Of a DNA stretch of 64,000 nt, positions 56,101 to 64,000 are shown piece by piece. Every line of letters begins with the position of its first letter. Position 1 is the stretch's first letter. This stretch comes from Hygrocybe punicea (taxonomy: Eukaryota > Basidiomycota > Agaricomycetes > Agaricales > Hygrophoraceae): positions 4,464,001-4,528,000 of the forward strand of contig OY744473.1 of assembly GCA_963556145.1 (NCBI GenBank). Reading direction: 5' to 3'. The translations under genes were made by a program, and so were the position numbers. The notes beneath the pieces are model-generated. The model worked only from the letters and a program-made list of their open reading frames with translations, did not search any database and was not told the DNA's origin.

Positions 56101-58582
56101 CAACAATGGTCGCACCTTCACCAACAGCAAGGGTCATGTCTTTGACAATCGTGATGTCATCCCTTACAACCCATACCTTTCCGCACGTTACAACTGCCAC
56201 ATCAATGTCGAGATATGTGCTTCCGTCAAGGCCATCAAGTATATTCACAAGTATATATACAAGGGGCATGATTTGGCAACATTGGCTGTGGGGCAGAATG
56301 GCAATGCAGAAATCAATGAAATACAGGAGTATATTGATGGTCGTTACATTGGTCCTCCAGAAGCTTGCTGGCACATATTCGAGTTCTCCATGCATGAGGA
56401 GAGTCCTACCGTGTATCGTCTTCCTGTCCACCTCAAGGATCAGCAGACCGTGTTCTTTGAAGAAGAGGACGATGCAGAGCTTATCGCAGACCGTGGCGCT
56501 AACAAATCAACTGAGCTCATGGGTTGGTTCAAGGCAAACCAGTTGCTGCCTGATGCTGTCAATCACACCTATCAGGATTTCCCCCAGCATTTCGTTTGGA
56601 ACAAGAAGACAAAAGCTTGGACCGTTCGTAAAAAAGGTTTTGCCATAGCAAGGTTGACCTGGGTTTATCCATCTGCAGGAGAGAGGTTTTACCTTAGGAC
56701 ACTTCTCACCATGGTCAAGGGTGCATTGGATTGGGATGATCTCAAAAAATTTGCCGGTGTCACTTATCCAACGTACAAGGCGGTTTGTCTCGCACGTGGC
56801 CTCTTGGAGGATGATGGGGAGTGGGACAGCTGTTTAAAAGAAGCAGGCGAAATACAAACAGGTGGTCAATTGCGCATCCTCTTTGCCACCATCCTCATGC
56901 ACTGTATACCAACTCAACCAGACGTGCTTTGGACTCAACATAGGGTTCACATTTGCGATGACTTGCGCTTCAGGATCATAAATCATCATGGAATCCCAGA
57001 TCCAACAGAGGACCAGGTTTACGATTATGGCCTGTTTTTGATCAATGCCATCCTTCATAATTCGGGCAAAAACCTCTCCCTCTATCCTCCTATGCCTCTT
57101 TCTGCAGGTGAATGGCAGGTCCAGCAGAATCCCAATCAACTTCTGCAGCAGCAATTGGATTTCGACCCATACGATCTCTTGCTTCGTGTCGACTTCAACA
57201 GGGGGCGCTTCAATCTTGAGCAACATGCTGCTTACGATACTGTCATGCATTCCGTCAACAACAAGGAGGGAAAGGCATTCTTCATTCACAGTGCAGGTGG
57301 TGGAGGAAAGACCTTTGTGTGCAATACCATTGCCGCAACTGTTCGTGCCAATCACAAGGTTGCTCTCACCGTCGCCTCCTCTGCCATCTCTGCCCTCATC
57401 TTGGATGGTGGAAGCACCGCTCACTCCCGATTAAAAATTCCCATTCCCATCTTTGAGGATTCCACTTGCAGGATACAGAAACAAAGTGAACTTGCAGATG
57501 TTTTGAGGCAGACAGACATCATCATTTGGGATGAAGCTCCAATGCAGCATCGTCATGCTATCGAGGCACTCAATCGCACATTAAAGGATGTCCTGGATGA
57601 TAACAGACTCTTTGGAGGAATGACAATGCTGTTTGGTGGTGACTTTCGCCAGACTACCCCCGTCGTACCCCGTGGCTCCAGGGAGAGGATAGTCAATTCC
57701 TCTCTCAAAAGATCCACCTTATGGCCACACATACAGGTCCTTCACTTGAAACAGAACATGCGTTTGGATCAAACCCCAGAGAGTGAGGCATTTGCAGCTT
57801 GGCTGTTGGAAGTAGGCGCCGGTCATGGATTGGGTCCCCAAAATACCATCCATCTCCCACTTAACATGCGCATGCCAGAAAACACTGTTGAATCCCTGAT
57901 TGACAATCTGTATCCAGGAATCGCAGATGGGGCTAAACCGGATCACTATTTCCTCGACCGCACTATTCTCTCTCCAACCAATAACTATGTGGATGACCTC
58001 AACCAGGCTATCCTTGACAGGTTTCCAGGTGAAGAGTGTATTGTCAGATCAATTGACAAAGTCATCGGCGTCGAAAACATTTACCCCATCGAGTTCCTCA
58101 ATGCTCAAAAGGCATCAGGCTTACCCTTGGCCAACCTTGCCTTGAAAATAGGCTGTCCTCTCATGCTTCTTCGAAACATCGATGTTTCAAATGGCCTTTG
58201 CAATGGAACCCGCATGATTTTGACAGACATCAAACCACGTGTGTTGCAGTGTCGCATTTTGGGAGGCAAACATGCTGGACAAACCGTCTTCATTCCAAGG
58301 ATTACCATCGAGCCTTCAGATGATTCATTGGGCATCCCTTTGTCAAGGCACCAGTTCCCTGTGCGTCTTGCCTTTGCCATGACAATCAACAAATCACAAG
58401 GCCAATCTGTGATCAACGTTGGTTTGGACCTTCGTGACCCAATCTTCTCCCATGGCCAGCTCTACGTTGCTCTTTCCCGCTGCACCTCTGGAGATAGGAT
58501 CAAAGTTCTGTTTCCTCATCATTCCAATGACACCTCTACATCAAACATTGTGTATCGAGAACTGTTGACCGATATACTTTGA
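53159..58582 (+). CDS. Helitron Rep-helicase
   Basis: 1807 aa in one exon. Residues 1-400 are Gln/Glu/Arg-rich, with long coiled-coil potential and about four 18-aa repeats of the LRQLEEQSHQQHQELQQG type (residues about 275-345). A zinc-finger-like CSHCGALHF lies near 410 with a later CC pair. The Rep domain has the HUH motif LPHMHLLIF near 890 and the tyrosine motif YIHKYIYKG near 1026, which nick and join single strands. The C-terminal Pif1-like helicase has Walker A HSAGGGGKTFV near 1379, Walker B IIWDEAPMQ near 1456, FGGDFRQTTPV near 1493, LKQNMR, LRNIDVSNGLCNGTR, TINKSQGQS near 1743 and VALSR. Together they drive rolling-circle-like transposition in the nucleus. The ORF has no stop or frameshift and all key residues seem present. 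The start ATG at 53159 is the first in frame. Confidence 0.93.
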   Translation: MTSPSIRRQRTYDRQPPIVQPNFGMPSSVPVDPQQPTSSSRHWPVPVDIYPGLPRHQIAHHDRRVAYYQQQASGRDVPPVSSNVPPPRNWEEDLQQGFERTHAERVRQRGQSNQQRPVRPADFNAAPQPPRTSRYEELKARRARKKSGHQDQFVVDDQWQHQFNAEYQWLAEQDLLANQAEEQRLHQLRQQEEQSLRERQRQAILREEERWRQKNLDDAKQIHLAQQLEAERLAQLREELQRSHLARETHLARQLDEEHSFQQYREQQHRPRLLEVRSHLQHRDEQQELRQLEEQSHQQHQELQQGLRLLEEQSYQQHQDDLQRLRQLEEHSHQQHREDLGRASQEVVLEDINNQDIRAEAEEQENVIHDEEVALAQPDALALQAQQQVPLGRRLNVVLPVRLSIKRMDVVCSHCGALHFITERLSGSSQVHPRFGMCCLQGQIHLEPLPYPPLTLRRLLMESNPRARSFREHIRQYNAAFAFTSIAVQLDMTVLQGAGPYCFRMHGDMHHNMGALIPRNSVQPAYAQLYIHDPQAALATRNARNPNLDPTIMSDLQMMLNAANPFVPLYQHAFRIMMDKPPEEHGNVQAHLVLQPNADRRRYNLPTVEEVAAIIPGSGEEEVNLHREIILRLKTPDQGGVLKRISHLNPVYWPLHYVLLFPNGEQGWHDSIPSLPGPRGQFRTENVTQRRYHAYRLHPRLLLHTPLRDPEPDTLFRGGRLLQQYVVDAWSSVEGSELFWLKTHQKDIRADLYQGVANAVHNADDGPVDLGQVGTRIVLPSTHAGSARHMFQLFQDSMAISRYCQKPDLFLTMTCNPNWPEIQEELLKYGREVNDGPGTPLRHQTAHDRPDIVARVFYQKMKALLKEVRGGLFGEVAGLVYTVEFQKRGLPHMHLLIFLRGPFKIRTVPDVDGIVSAQIPDPIATPQLYDTVTKCMMHGPCGAEFPNAPCMVNGKCSKHYPKTFSAETRFGDDGYPEYARPNNGRTFTNSKGHVFDNRDVIPYNPYLSARYNCHINVEICASVKAIKYIHKYIYKGHDLATLAVGQNGNAEINEIQEYIDGRYIGPPEACWHIFEFSMHEESPTVYRLPVHLKDQQTVFFEEEDDAELIADRGANKSTELMGWFKANQLLPDAVNHTYQDFPQHFVWNKKTKAWTVRKKGFAIARLTWVYPSAGERFYLRTLLTMVKGALDWDDLKKFAGVTYPTYKAVCLARGLLEDDGEWDSCLKEAGEIQTGGQLRILFATILMHCIPTQPDVLWTQHRVHICDDLRFRIINHHGIPDPTEDQVYDYGLFLINAILHNSGKNLSLYPPMPLSAGEWQVQQNPNQLLQQQLDFDPYDLLLRVDFNRGRFNLEQHAAYDTVMHSVNNKEGKAFFIHSAGGGGKTFVCNTIAATVRANHKVALTVASSAISALILDGGSTAHSRLKIPIPIFEDSTCRIQKQSELADVLRQTDIIIWDEAPMQHRHAIEALNRTLKDVLDDNRLFGGMTMLFGGDFRQTTPVVPRGSRERIVNSSLKRSTLWPHIQVLHLKQNMRLDQTPESEAFAAWLLEVGAGHGLGPQNTIHLPLNMRMPENTVESLIDNLYPGIADGAKPDHYFLDRTILSPTNNYVDDLNQAILDRFPGEECIVRSIDKVIGVENIYPIEFLNAQKASGLPLANLALKIGCPLMLLRNIDVSNGLCNGTRMILTDIKPRVLQCRILGGKHAGQTVFIPRITIEPSDDSLGIPLSRHQFPVRLAFAMTINKSQGQSVINVGLDLRDPIFSHGQLYVALSRCTSGDRIKVLFPHHSNDTSTSNIVYRELLTDIL

Positions 58583-59220
58583 TGGGGTATGTTGCCTGTC
58601 TATTATTGACTTTGAAATGTTATTGATGGCTGTTCTTAGATTTGGGACATTTATGGCTGTTCTTTGCTTTTTCTTGACTTTGTTTGTAGTAAAATGGACT
58701 CTATAGAATTAGATGCGGTTGTTATCTTGCCAATATTTGTTTGGGTGTTTGTATTGATATTTAGAACTTGGATGTGTTTGGGTGTTTGTACTATTGCTTT
58801 ACTATTGTTTTGAATTGAGTCTGTTTTTTTTTTGCTTTCACATGTGTGACTTTAGGGCAGGCTTTTGAGGACTTGACTAAAATTTCAGTTTACCTCTCTT
58901 TACTTGAGGGCAAACACTTGAGCTCTTCAATCACAATACAGTCTAATATTTGATGACTTTGGACATTTAATAACTCTACTAACTTTTACTAACTTTGCAA
59001 ACTAATAATTAATAACTTTGCTAACTGACATTCAACAATTCTACTAACATCGCAAACTAACTTTGCTAACTAACTTTCAAAATCATTAAATAAACACCGT
59101 TGCGAAGCACGGGTACCAACTAGTGTTAGATGATAGTGCTGACTGCCTGAGTGGTAACTTGGGATGTGGAATTGACCTGTCAGGAGTTGCTTTAGAAGTG
59201 TGAGACTTGTTTGTAATGTC

Positions 59221-60621
59221 CTATATTTCAATATCTCCATTAGCAACTGGGGCTTGAACAGTCCTAGGTACTCTGACATCAAATGGAATGGGCTGCATTT
59301 GGTGAATTTCTTCAATGTGAGTAGGTGGATTCCCTTTAGGAATATTGGCTGGTGCAGGAACATTTTCCTGATTGAGATTCTGCTTTGAAGCAGGTTTGGC
59401 AGTAGTGCCTGTAGATCTTGGTTTCAAGTTTTCTTTGTCCTTGTTCCTCTGTCTAGCAGGTGGGTAAACCCCATCAAATGCTTCTTTTCTGGCAGAGGTA
59501 ATTTTGTGCTGACCTCTGTCAGCAGCCATAATCTGAACATCTTCTATACCATTGTGTCCAACATAAGTGGCAAGTATATAGAATGCATCCATATCTTCTT
59601 CAGCATCTGACTGATAGTAGTCAGAGAATGGGTCTTGAAGAGCATAGAAGTTGGTCTGTAATGCTTCTGAAGAGTTCCGTTCTAGAGCATGAATTAATGT
59701 TTCACCCATGCAGCGGCATATGAGGGATCCATCACTCTTGACTAGTTTCCCAAAGGGATCTCTGATGAGAGTTCCTGACTGAATAAGTTCATTTATTTTG
59801 GGGCATATCTGGAGTCCATGTCCTTTTATACCACATCTGAAACAGGTGATAGGTTCATGTGCTCCAATGTCTGCAGTGAATGATGCTTTGCTAGGTATTT
59901 GATTCTGAAGGATTCCAGGAGGCTTTGGAATGGGTCTTGGTTGGTTTAGGAGGGGTGCTTTGACACAATGGGCAACATCTGGGTCTAGCTTAAGTGCCTT
60001 ATAATAAGCTAGTCCATAACGCTGATCATCCAGTGATAGGTTTCCCATTTGTTTGATTAGGGCTTCAACCTCATCTTGTACAGATTTGGTCTTCTTCTCT
60101 GGCCCTTTCTTGAAGGTATCCTTCCTATCAACATCCTTCTTGGTAGCTTTCTTAGGGGTTTCATCTTCAGAATCCACTTTATACCTGTGAATCTTCTTCT
60201 TCTTTTCCAACTTCTTCTTCTTGTATCTTCCATTGTAATCAGAATCACTTTCATCATCTGATGATTCATCACTGGAAGAATCTGAATCATCATCCCTGTC
60301 TCTATCAGGAATTTCATCATCAGAATCTGCCAGATTGATGTCAAATCTATTGCATTCAAATAGGATTTCCACAATCTTAATGACTTTGTCCATGGGGAAT
60401 GGCTTGGTTACATCTAGAGGAGTTGAGCCAGAGCTAAGTCTGAGCTCAATGCAATGATGTAAATGCTTGTTGATTCCAGACCAAAAGTAGGCAGCTTTTT
60501 CATCTGTGGAAATCTTCTGCTTGGCTTCAAGCCATCCTGCAATGTTGTCTTCTAACAAACACGAAGAATGAGTGTAAATTAGAATTAAGTCTATGTACGA
60601 ATCTGGCAAGTTGTGGCGCAT
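59221..60621 (-). CDS. Retroelement Gag with zinc knuckle
   Basis: A 466-aa minus-strand frame, the gag of the element whose protease lies at 49369-49946. It contains an acidic stretch (DSDDEIPDRDRDDDSDSSSD) and a Lys-rich stretch (KKKKLEKKKKIHRYK). The CCHC zinc knuckle CFRCGIKGHGLQIC is near residues 263-276, followed by INELIQSGTLIRDPFGKLV and GETLIHALERNSSEAL. The knuckle binds the element RNA. The frame is intact, but its N-terminal capsid part is probably missing upstream. The stop at 59221 lies 98 bp from the Helitron border. With the Helitrons removed, about 200 bp separate gag from the protease core. Confidence 0.75.
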   Translation of the reverse strand: MRHNLPDSYIDLILIYTHSSCLLEDNIAGWLEAKQKISTDEKAAYFWSGINKHLHHCIELRLSSGSTPLDVTKPFPMDKVIKIVEILFECNRFDINLADSDDEIPDRDRDDDSDSSSDESSDDESDSDYNGRYKKKKLEKKKKIHRYKVDSEDETPKKATKKDVDRKDTFKKGPEKKTKSVQDEVEALIKQMGNLSLDDQRYGLAYYKALKLDPDVAHCVKAPLLNQPRPIPKPPGILQNQIPSKASFTADIGAHEPITCFRCGIKGHGLQICPKINELIQSGTLIRDPFGKLVKSDGSLICRCMGETLIHALERNSSEALQTNFYALQDPFSDYYQSDAEEDMDAFYILATYVGHNGIEDVQIMAADRGQHKITSARKEAFDGVYPPARQRNKDKENLKPRSTGTTAKPASKQNLNQENVPAPANIPKGNPPTHIEEIHQMQPIPFDVRVPRTVQAPVANGDIEI

Positions 60622-60710
60622 TGCCTCTCAGCTCGTGCCACTCCCACTTGCCACTCCAAAAGATCTTCCCTGCTCAATAGAGCAGATTATCTCTTTCATT
60701 TCTCTCTGAA

Positions 60711-61060
60711 ATGACACACAACTCTCTGATGCCTCAACTTCTCTTTGACCCTGCGCAACTCCAATGCGCTGACTACGCATCTCTCTTTTATGCCCCAACC
60801 CAAGCACCCTTTGTCAATGCCGCCAGAACAGAGGCCTAAGCGGTACAACTGCTCACCAACGTCTGGACAGCAGGCAACAACCTAGAAAAGCAACTATGGC
60901 AAGATCAGCTACACAACGACGCTGCGGAGCAAGCAGAAGAGTTTTTACAGGCCCAAGCAGCCGCGGAACAACATGCTCTCCTAGCCGCCCAAGAACAAGA
61001 GGATGTGTGAAAGTAAGAGATGAAGAAGAACAAGACACTTCAGTCCCCCACTATTGTACA
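60711..61060 (+). pseudogene. TE-associated hypothetical protein, with stops
   Basis: From ATG 60711 the frame reads MTHNSLMPQLLFDPAQLQCA, then SLFYAPTQAPFVNAARTEA and TAA. In the same frame it continues AVQLLTNVWTAGNNLEKQLW, DAAEQAEEFLQAQAAAEQHA, LLAAQEQEDV, then TGA and TAA, then EMKKNKT. This matches my memory of a repeated mushroom family with a helical, Glu/Ala-rich body ending in KKNK. It lies opposite to and upstream of the gag frame. The three stops disable it. Confidence 0.5.
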
Positions 61061-61119
61061 TCTAGTTAGATGTAACATAATGGTATGTTGTGTTCCATCT
61101 AAGTGTTCTACCAGGCCTG

Positions 61120-62640
61120 GTCTTCCCAGGGACATTTCACCCATGGGATATATTTTCAGACCAAGGCTAAAATGGGACACTTTCAAAAGAGGCCCAGCGG
61201 ATTATTAAATATCCCAAGGGATAATTTTAAAAGAGAACCATGGTCTAAATATAAGTACCATGGGATTCTAGAGCTTATATTTGGCTAAAGTAAGGGACAA
61301 TATATATTTCAAGAAGCTACCAAATCTTAGTCCAAGGGATATGTTACCAATGCAGAAGAAGACTGTGGGACACTAACTGGCACACAAATGTGTCCCATGG
61401 GACATTTAGTCTACTATGAATATTTCTCATGGGATACTTTGATGTTGAGGAAATATACTATAGGACATTTATTTGACCATGAATATTTCCCATGGGATGT
61501 AAATGTGTTCCATGGGATGCTTCCATTATATTGAACTTATACCATGGGACATTTATTCTACCGTGGATATAGCCCATTGGATGTTTCCATTTGTTCATAT
61601 TATACCATGGGACATTTATTCTACCGTCAATATATCCCATGGGACATTTCCATTTGTTCAAATTATACCCATGGGACATTTATTCTACTGTAGATATGTC
61701 CCATGGGATACATACAATTATACCATGGGACATTTATTCTACCATTGATTGATCCCATGGGATATTTCCATTTCTTTAAATTATACCAGGGGACATGTAT
61801 TCTAATGTAAATATGTCTGATGGGATAGTTAAAATTATACCATGGGACATTTATTTTACCATAGATATGTCCCATGGGATATTTAAAATTATACCACGGA
61901 ACATTTATTCTACCATATATATATCCCATGGGACATTTCCATTTGTTCAAATTATACCATGGGACATTTATTCTACTGTAGATACATCCCATGGGATACT
62001 TACTATTATACCATGGGACATTTATTCTACCATTGATTTATCCCATGGGCTGTTTCCATTTCTTCAAATTATATCATGGGACATTTATTCTACCGTAGAT
62101 ATATCCCATGGGACATATTACAATACCATCAGGGAGAATGTATATTTTCCTGGGATAAATATCTCAAGCAGGTCTACTATAGCCAGATGGCTATAACATT
62201 GTAAATAAAATAGGTAAAATTATGGAAATATTTATGTGCATAGATTAAAAGGCCTAGGGATTGTAATATTATTCCTTGGGATATTTATTTTACCTGAGAA
62301 AAGCCCATGGGACATGTAGAATATCCCATGGGATACTTATCTTGTCTTAGAAAACAGCCCATGGGACATAGAACAACCCTTGGGATACTTTCACTATTAC
62401 AGAAACAGCCCATGGGACATGAAAAATATTGCTTGGGATATTTATGTTACCCAAGAAAAAGCCCATGGGACACATAAAATATCCCATGGGATATTTACTT
62501 TACCCACAAAAAAGCCCATGGGACATATAAAATATCCCTTGGGATACCTTTGTTATTGCAGAAACAGCCCATGGGACATGTGAAATATCCCTTGGGATAT
62601 TTACTTTACTCAAAAAAGCCCCAATCTACAGGCTGGTGGG
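61120..62640. repeat. CCCATGGG-based satellite array
   Basis: Two subfamilies alternate around the palindrome CCCATGGG. From about 61380 to 62120, units read TACCATGGGACATTTATTCTAC, then a variable GATATATCCCATGGGA and a spacer, repeating every 60-85 bp. From about 62280 to 62620, units read AAAGCCCATGGGACAT, then ATATCCCATGGGATA or ATATCCCTTGGGATA. Many units carry two palindromes. Frames stay open on both strands with repetitive peptides, but this is not a gene. Confidence 0.85.
62299..62510 (+). repeat. Inverted repeat, left arm (212 bp)
   Basis: The exact reverse complement of 63789-64000. The inner border is sharp at ACCCACAAA. It lies within the second satellite subfamily. Confidence 0.9.
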
Positions 62641-63788
62641 ACTGCCTGCTTGCTCAGCATCTGCCAAGTCACAAAATAATAGTGATACCAATGCCACATG
62701 TTACATAATTTTAATTTAGCAACCACTCAAAATAGATATACCAAATTAAATAATTATTTTACCTAAATACATGGTATTCTACTTTATCAGGGGAGAGACA
62801 GGGAGGTGGAGGAGAGGAGAGGAAAGGGGGGATGGCAGGGGGGATGGCAGGGGGTGGGCAGGGGGAGAAGGGGCAGGAGGTGGATGGACAGCATATAAGC
62901 AGGGGGAGAAGGGGCAGGTTAGGAAGGGGGATAAGGGGTAGGAGACAGTCAGGGGGAGAAGGGAAAGGAGGAAAGGGAGGGACTAACAAAAGTACATACC
63001 GGTGTTCCCCTGGTATCCATGCCCCTCCGCGTCCTTGCCCTTGTCCCCGTCCCCATCCTCGTCCTCGTCCTCGTCGTCCCCATCCTGGTCCCCGTCGTCC
63101 TCATTGTCCTCATTGTCCTCATTGTCCACATGCGCGTCTGCTTGTTGCGGTTGCTGCGTTCGCGTTCATTTGGCACGAGGGTGCAGGAAAAAAACCTACA
63201 AGTGTGTTTAAGTAGTCAGTAGAATGAAGAAAAAAGATAAAGAACACTTACCTAGGATGCTCTAGCATCCACACCCGTTGTCGCGTCATTGAAAATGACA
63301 AGTCATGTTGAACTCGCGCGCGAGAATTTCAACCGGAATTTGCCGATATCCCAAACGGGGTCGAGTTGCCATATAGGGAAGGATGGCTGGAATTTCTTAT
63401 TATTATTACATGTACTACAGCACCTCAATGGCCAGGGCAAGACCCTGAAGAGATGTAAGTATGATATACCTACCCCACAGGGAGTTTTTGTATTTTATTC
63501 CATTTTATATGGGGAGATATTCACAATGCATTCTATGCCTCTGCCAAAAATGGACCCTTAAACACCTAACTTTGCGACTACATATCTGAAAAATCTAAAA
63601 TTAATTCTAGGGGTACTAAGGAAGGTGTACATTGTGTTCCAGACAAGTGCCTGGTAGTTGGTGGTACAGGGAATGTGTTGTAGCCAAAATATGATGAACT
63701 TGTCACTCAGATTCAATTCATGATTATGTCTGCTTATATGGACTTTTGATTGTCTAGCCACAATGCAAAGATCCAAATCCTAACTAAC
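62641..63788. other. Spacer of the inverted repeat; G-rich and pyrimidine-rich tracts
   Basis: The loop between the inverted arms. 62795-62990 is a strand-asymmetric G-rich run with GGGGGAGAAGGGGCAGG repeated, having G-quadruplex potential. 63020-63130 has GTCCTCGTCCTCGTCC-type runs. A 90-codon frame at 63289-63561 is unrecognised. I support no gene. Confidence 0.5.
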
Positions 63789-64000
63789 TTTGTGGGTAAA
63801 GTAAATATCCCATGGGATATTTTATGTGTCCCATGGGCTTTTTCTTGGGTAACATAAATATCCCAAGCAATATTTTTCATGTCCCATGGGCTGTTTCTGT
63901 AATAGTGAAAGTATCCCAAGGGTTGTTCTATGTCCCATGGGCTGTTTTCTAAGACAAGATAAGTATCCCATGGGATATTCTACATGTCCCATGGGCTTTT
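63789..64000 (-). repeat. Inverted repeat, right arm (212 bp, runs off the window)
   Basis: The exact reverse complement of 62299-62510, with no mismatch seen, continuing to the last base. The true arm is probably longer. Confidence 0.9.

Larger units (their letters stand above)
50715..59123 (+). mobile_element. Helitron 2, apparently full-length
   Basis: 8409 bp from TC (directly after the CTAG of Helitron 1) to CTAG at 59120-59123, followed by host T. The 3' hairpin at 59097-59112 pairs CCG-(t)-TGC with GCA-CGG around GAA. It contains a tandem array (50928-52440), a non-coding stretch and an uninterrupted 1807-codon Rep-helicase gene. The 3' part after 58583 is T-rich non-coding sequence. 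Complete ends plus an intact gene suggest recent activity. Confidence 0.88.

Noticed and set aside
61503..62196. Frames coding WDIYST and GHIY peptides
   Set aside because: These are translations of the CCATGGG satellite, present on both strands.

Overview
The window looks like a piece of a mushroom-forming basidiomycete genome (Agaricomycetes). The host genes have many exons with short introns of about 50-110 bp. The best-preserved ones encode a C-14 sterol reductase, a Dug3-type glutamine amidotransferase and a macro-domain protein, alongside small membrane proteins of kinds I associate with mushroom genomes. The rest is a thick layer of fungal transposable elements: Helitrons, PIF/Harbinger and hAT remnants, LTR material, a foldback MITE, and a TET/JBP oxygenase. 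All assignments come from reading motifs and splice sites by eye. No search was run and the species cannot be named.

Layout. 0-3.3 kb: a weak minus-strand hypothetical gene, a diverged direct duplication and a small secreted cysteine-rich protein. 3.8-8.2 kb: a broken Harbinger-like element with a transposase (+) and a DUF6818-like partner (-) facing each other, the transposase split by an 813-bp LTR-like insertion. 8.48-11.96 kb: a non-autonomous TIR element carrying a solo LTR with a perfect 5-bp target duplication. 12.1-26 kb: the host gene island, with two type-I membrane proteins, a cysteine-rich-tailed membrane protein, a zinc-ribbon/acidic protein, the macro-domain protein, Dug3 and Erg24. 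26.6-36 kb: decayed TE-associated genes, including a SNF2-like helicase remnant and a divergent partner, separated by a minisatellite. 36-41.3 kb: a TE promoter-like region with ten Gcn4/AP-1-type sites, a foldback MITE, a TET/JBP dioxygenase gene and a hAT fragment. 43.1-45.6 kb: a second Harbinger transposase fragment and a second solo LTR of the same family. 45.6-60.6 kb: a minus-strand gag-protease retroelement split by two Helitrons sitting head to tail. The larger Helitron is 8.4 kb, encodes an uninterrupted 1807-aa Rep-helicase and contains an 11-copy array of about 146-150 bp. 61-64 kb: a satellite built on CCCATGGG palindromes, part of which reappears as an exact 212-bp inverted copy at the window edge.

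How it fits together. The island from 12 to 26 kb is ordinary host sequence, where the membrane proteins probably act at the cell surface, Erg24 in ergosterol synthesis and Dug3 in glutathione turnover. The flanks record layered insertions: a solo LTR inside a TIR element, an LTR-like piece inside Harbinger, and two Helitrons inside a retroelement. The items I would examine first are the tandem Helitron pair with its internal satellite, the conserved membrane microprotein frame in the two solo LTRs, and the TET/JBP gene.
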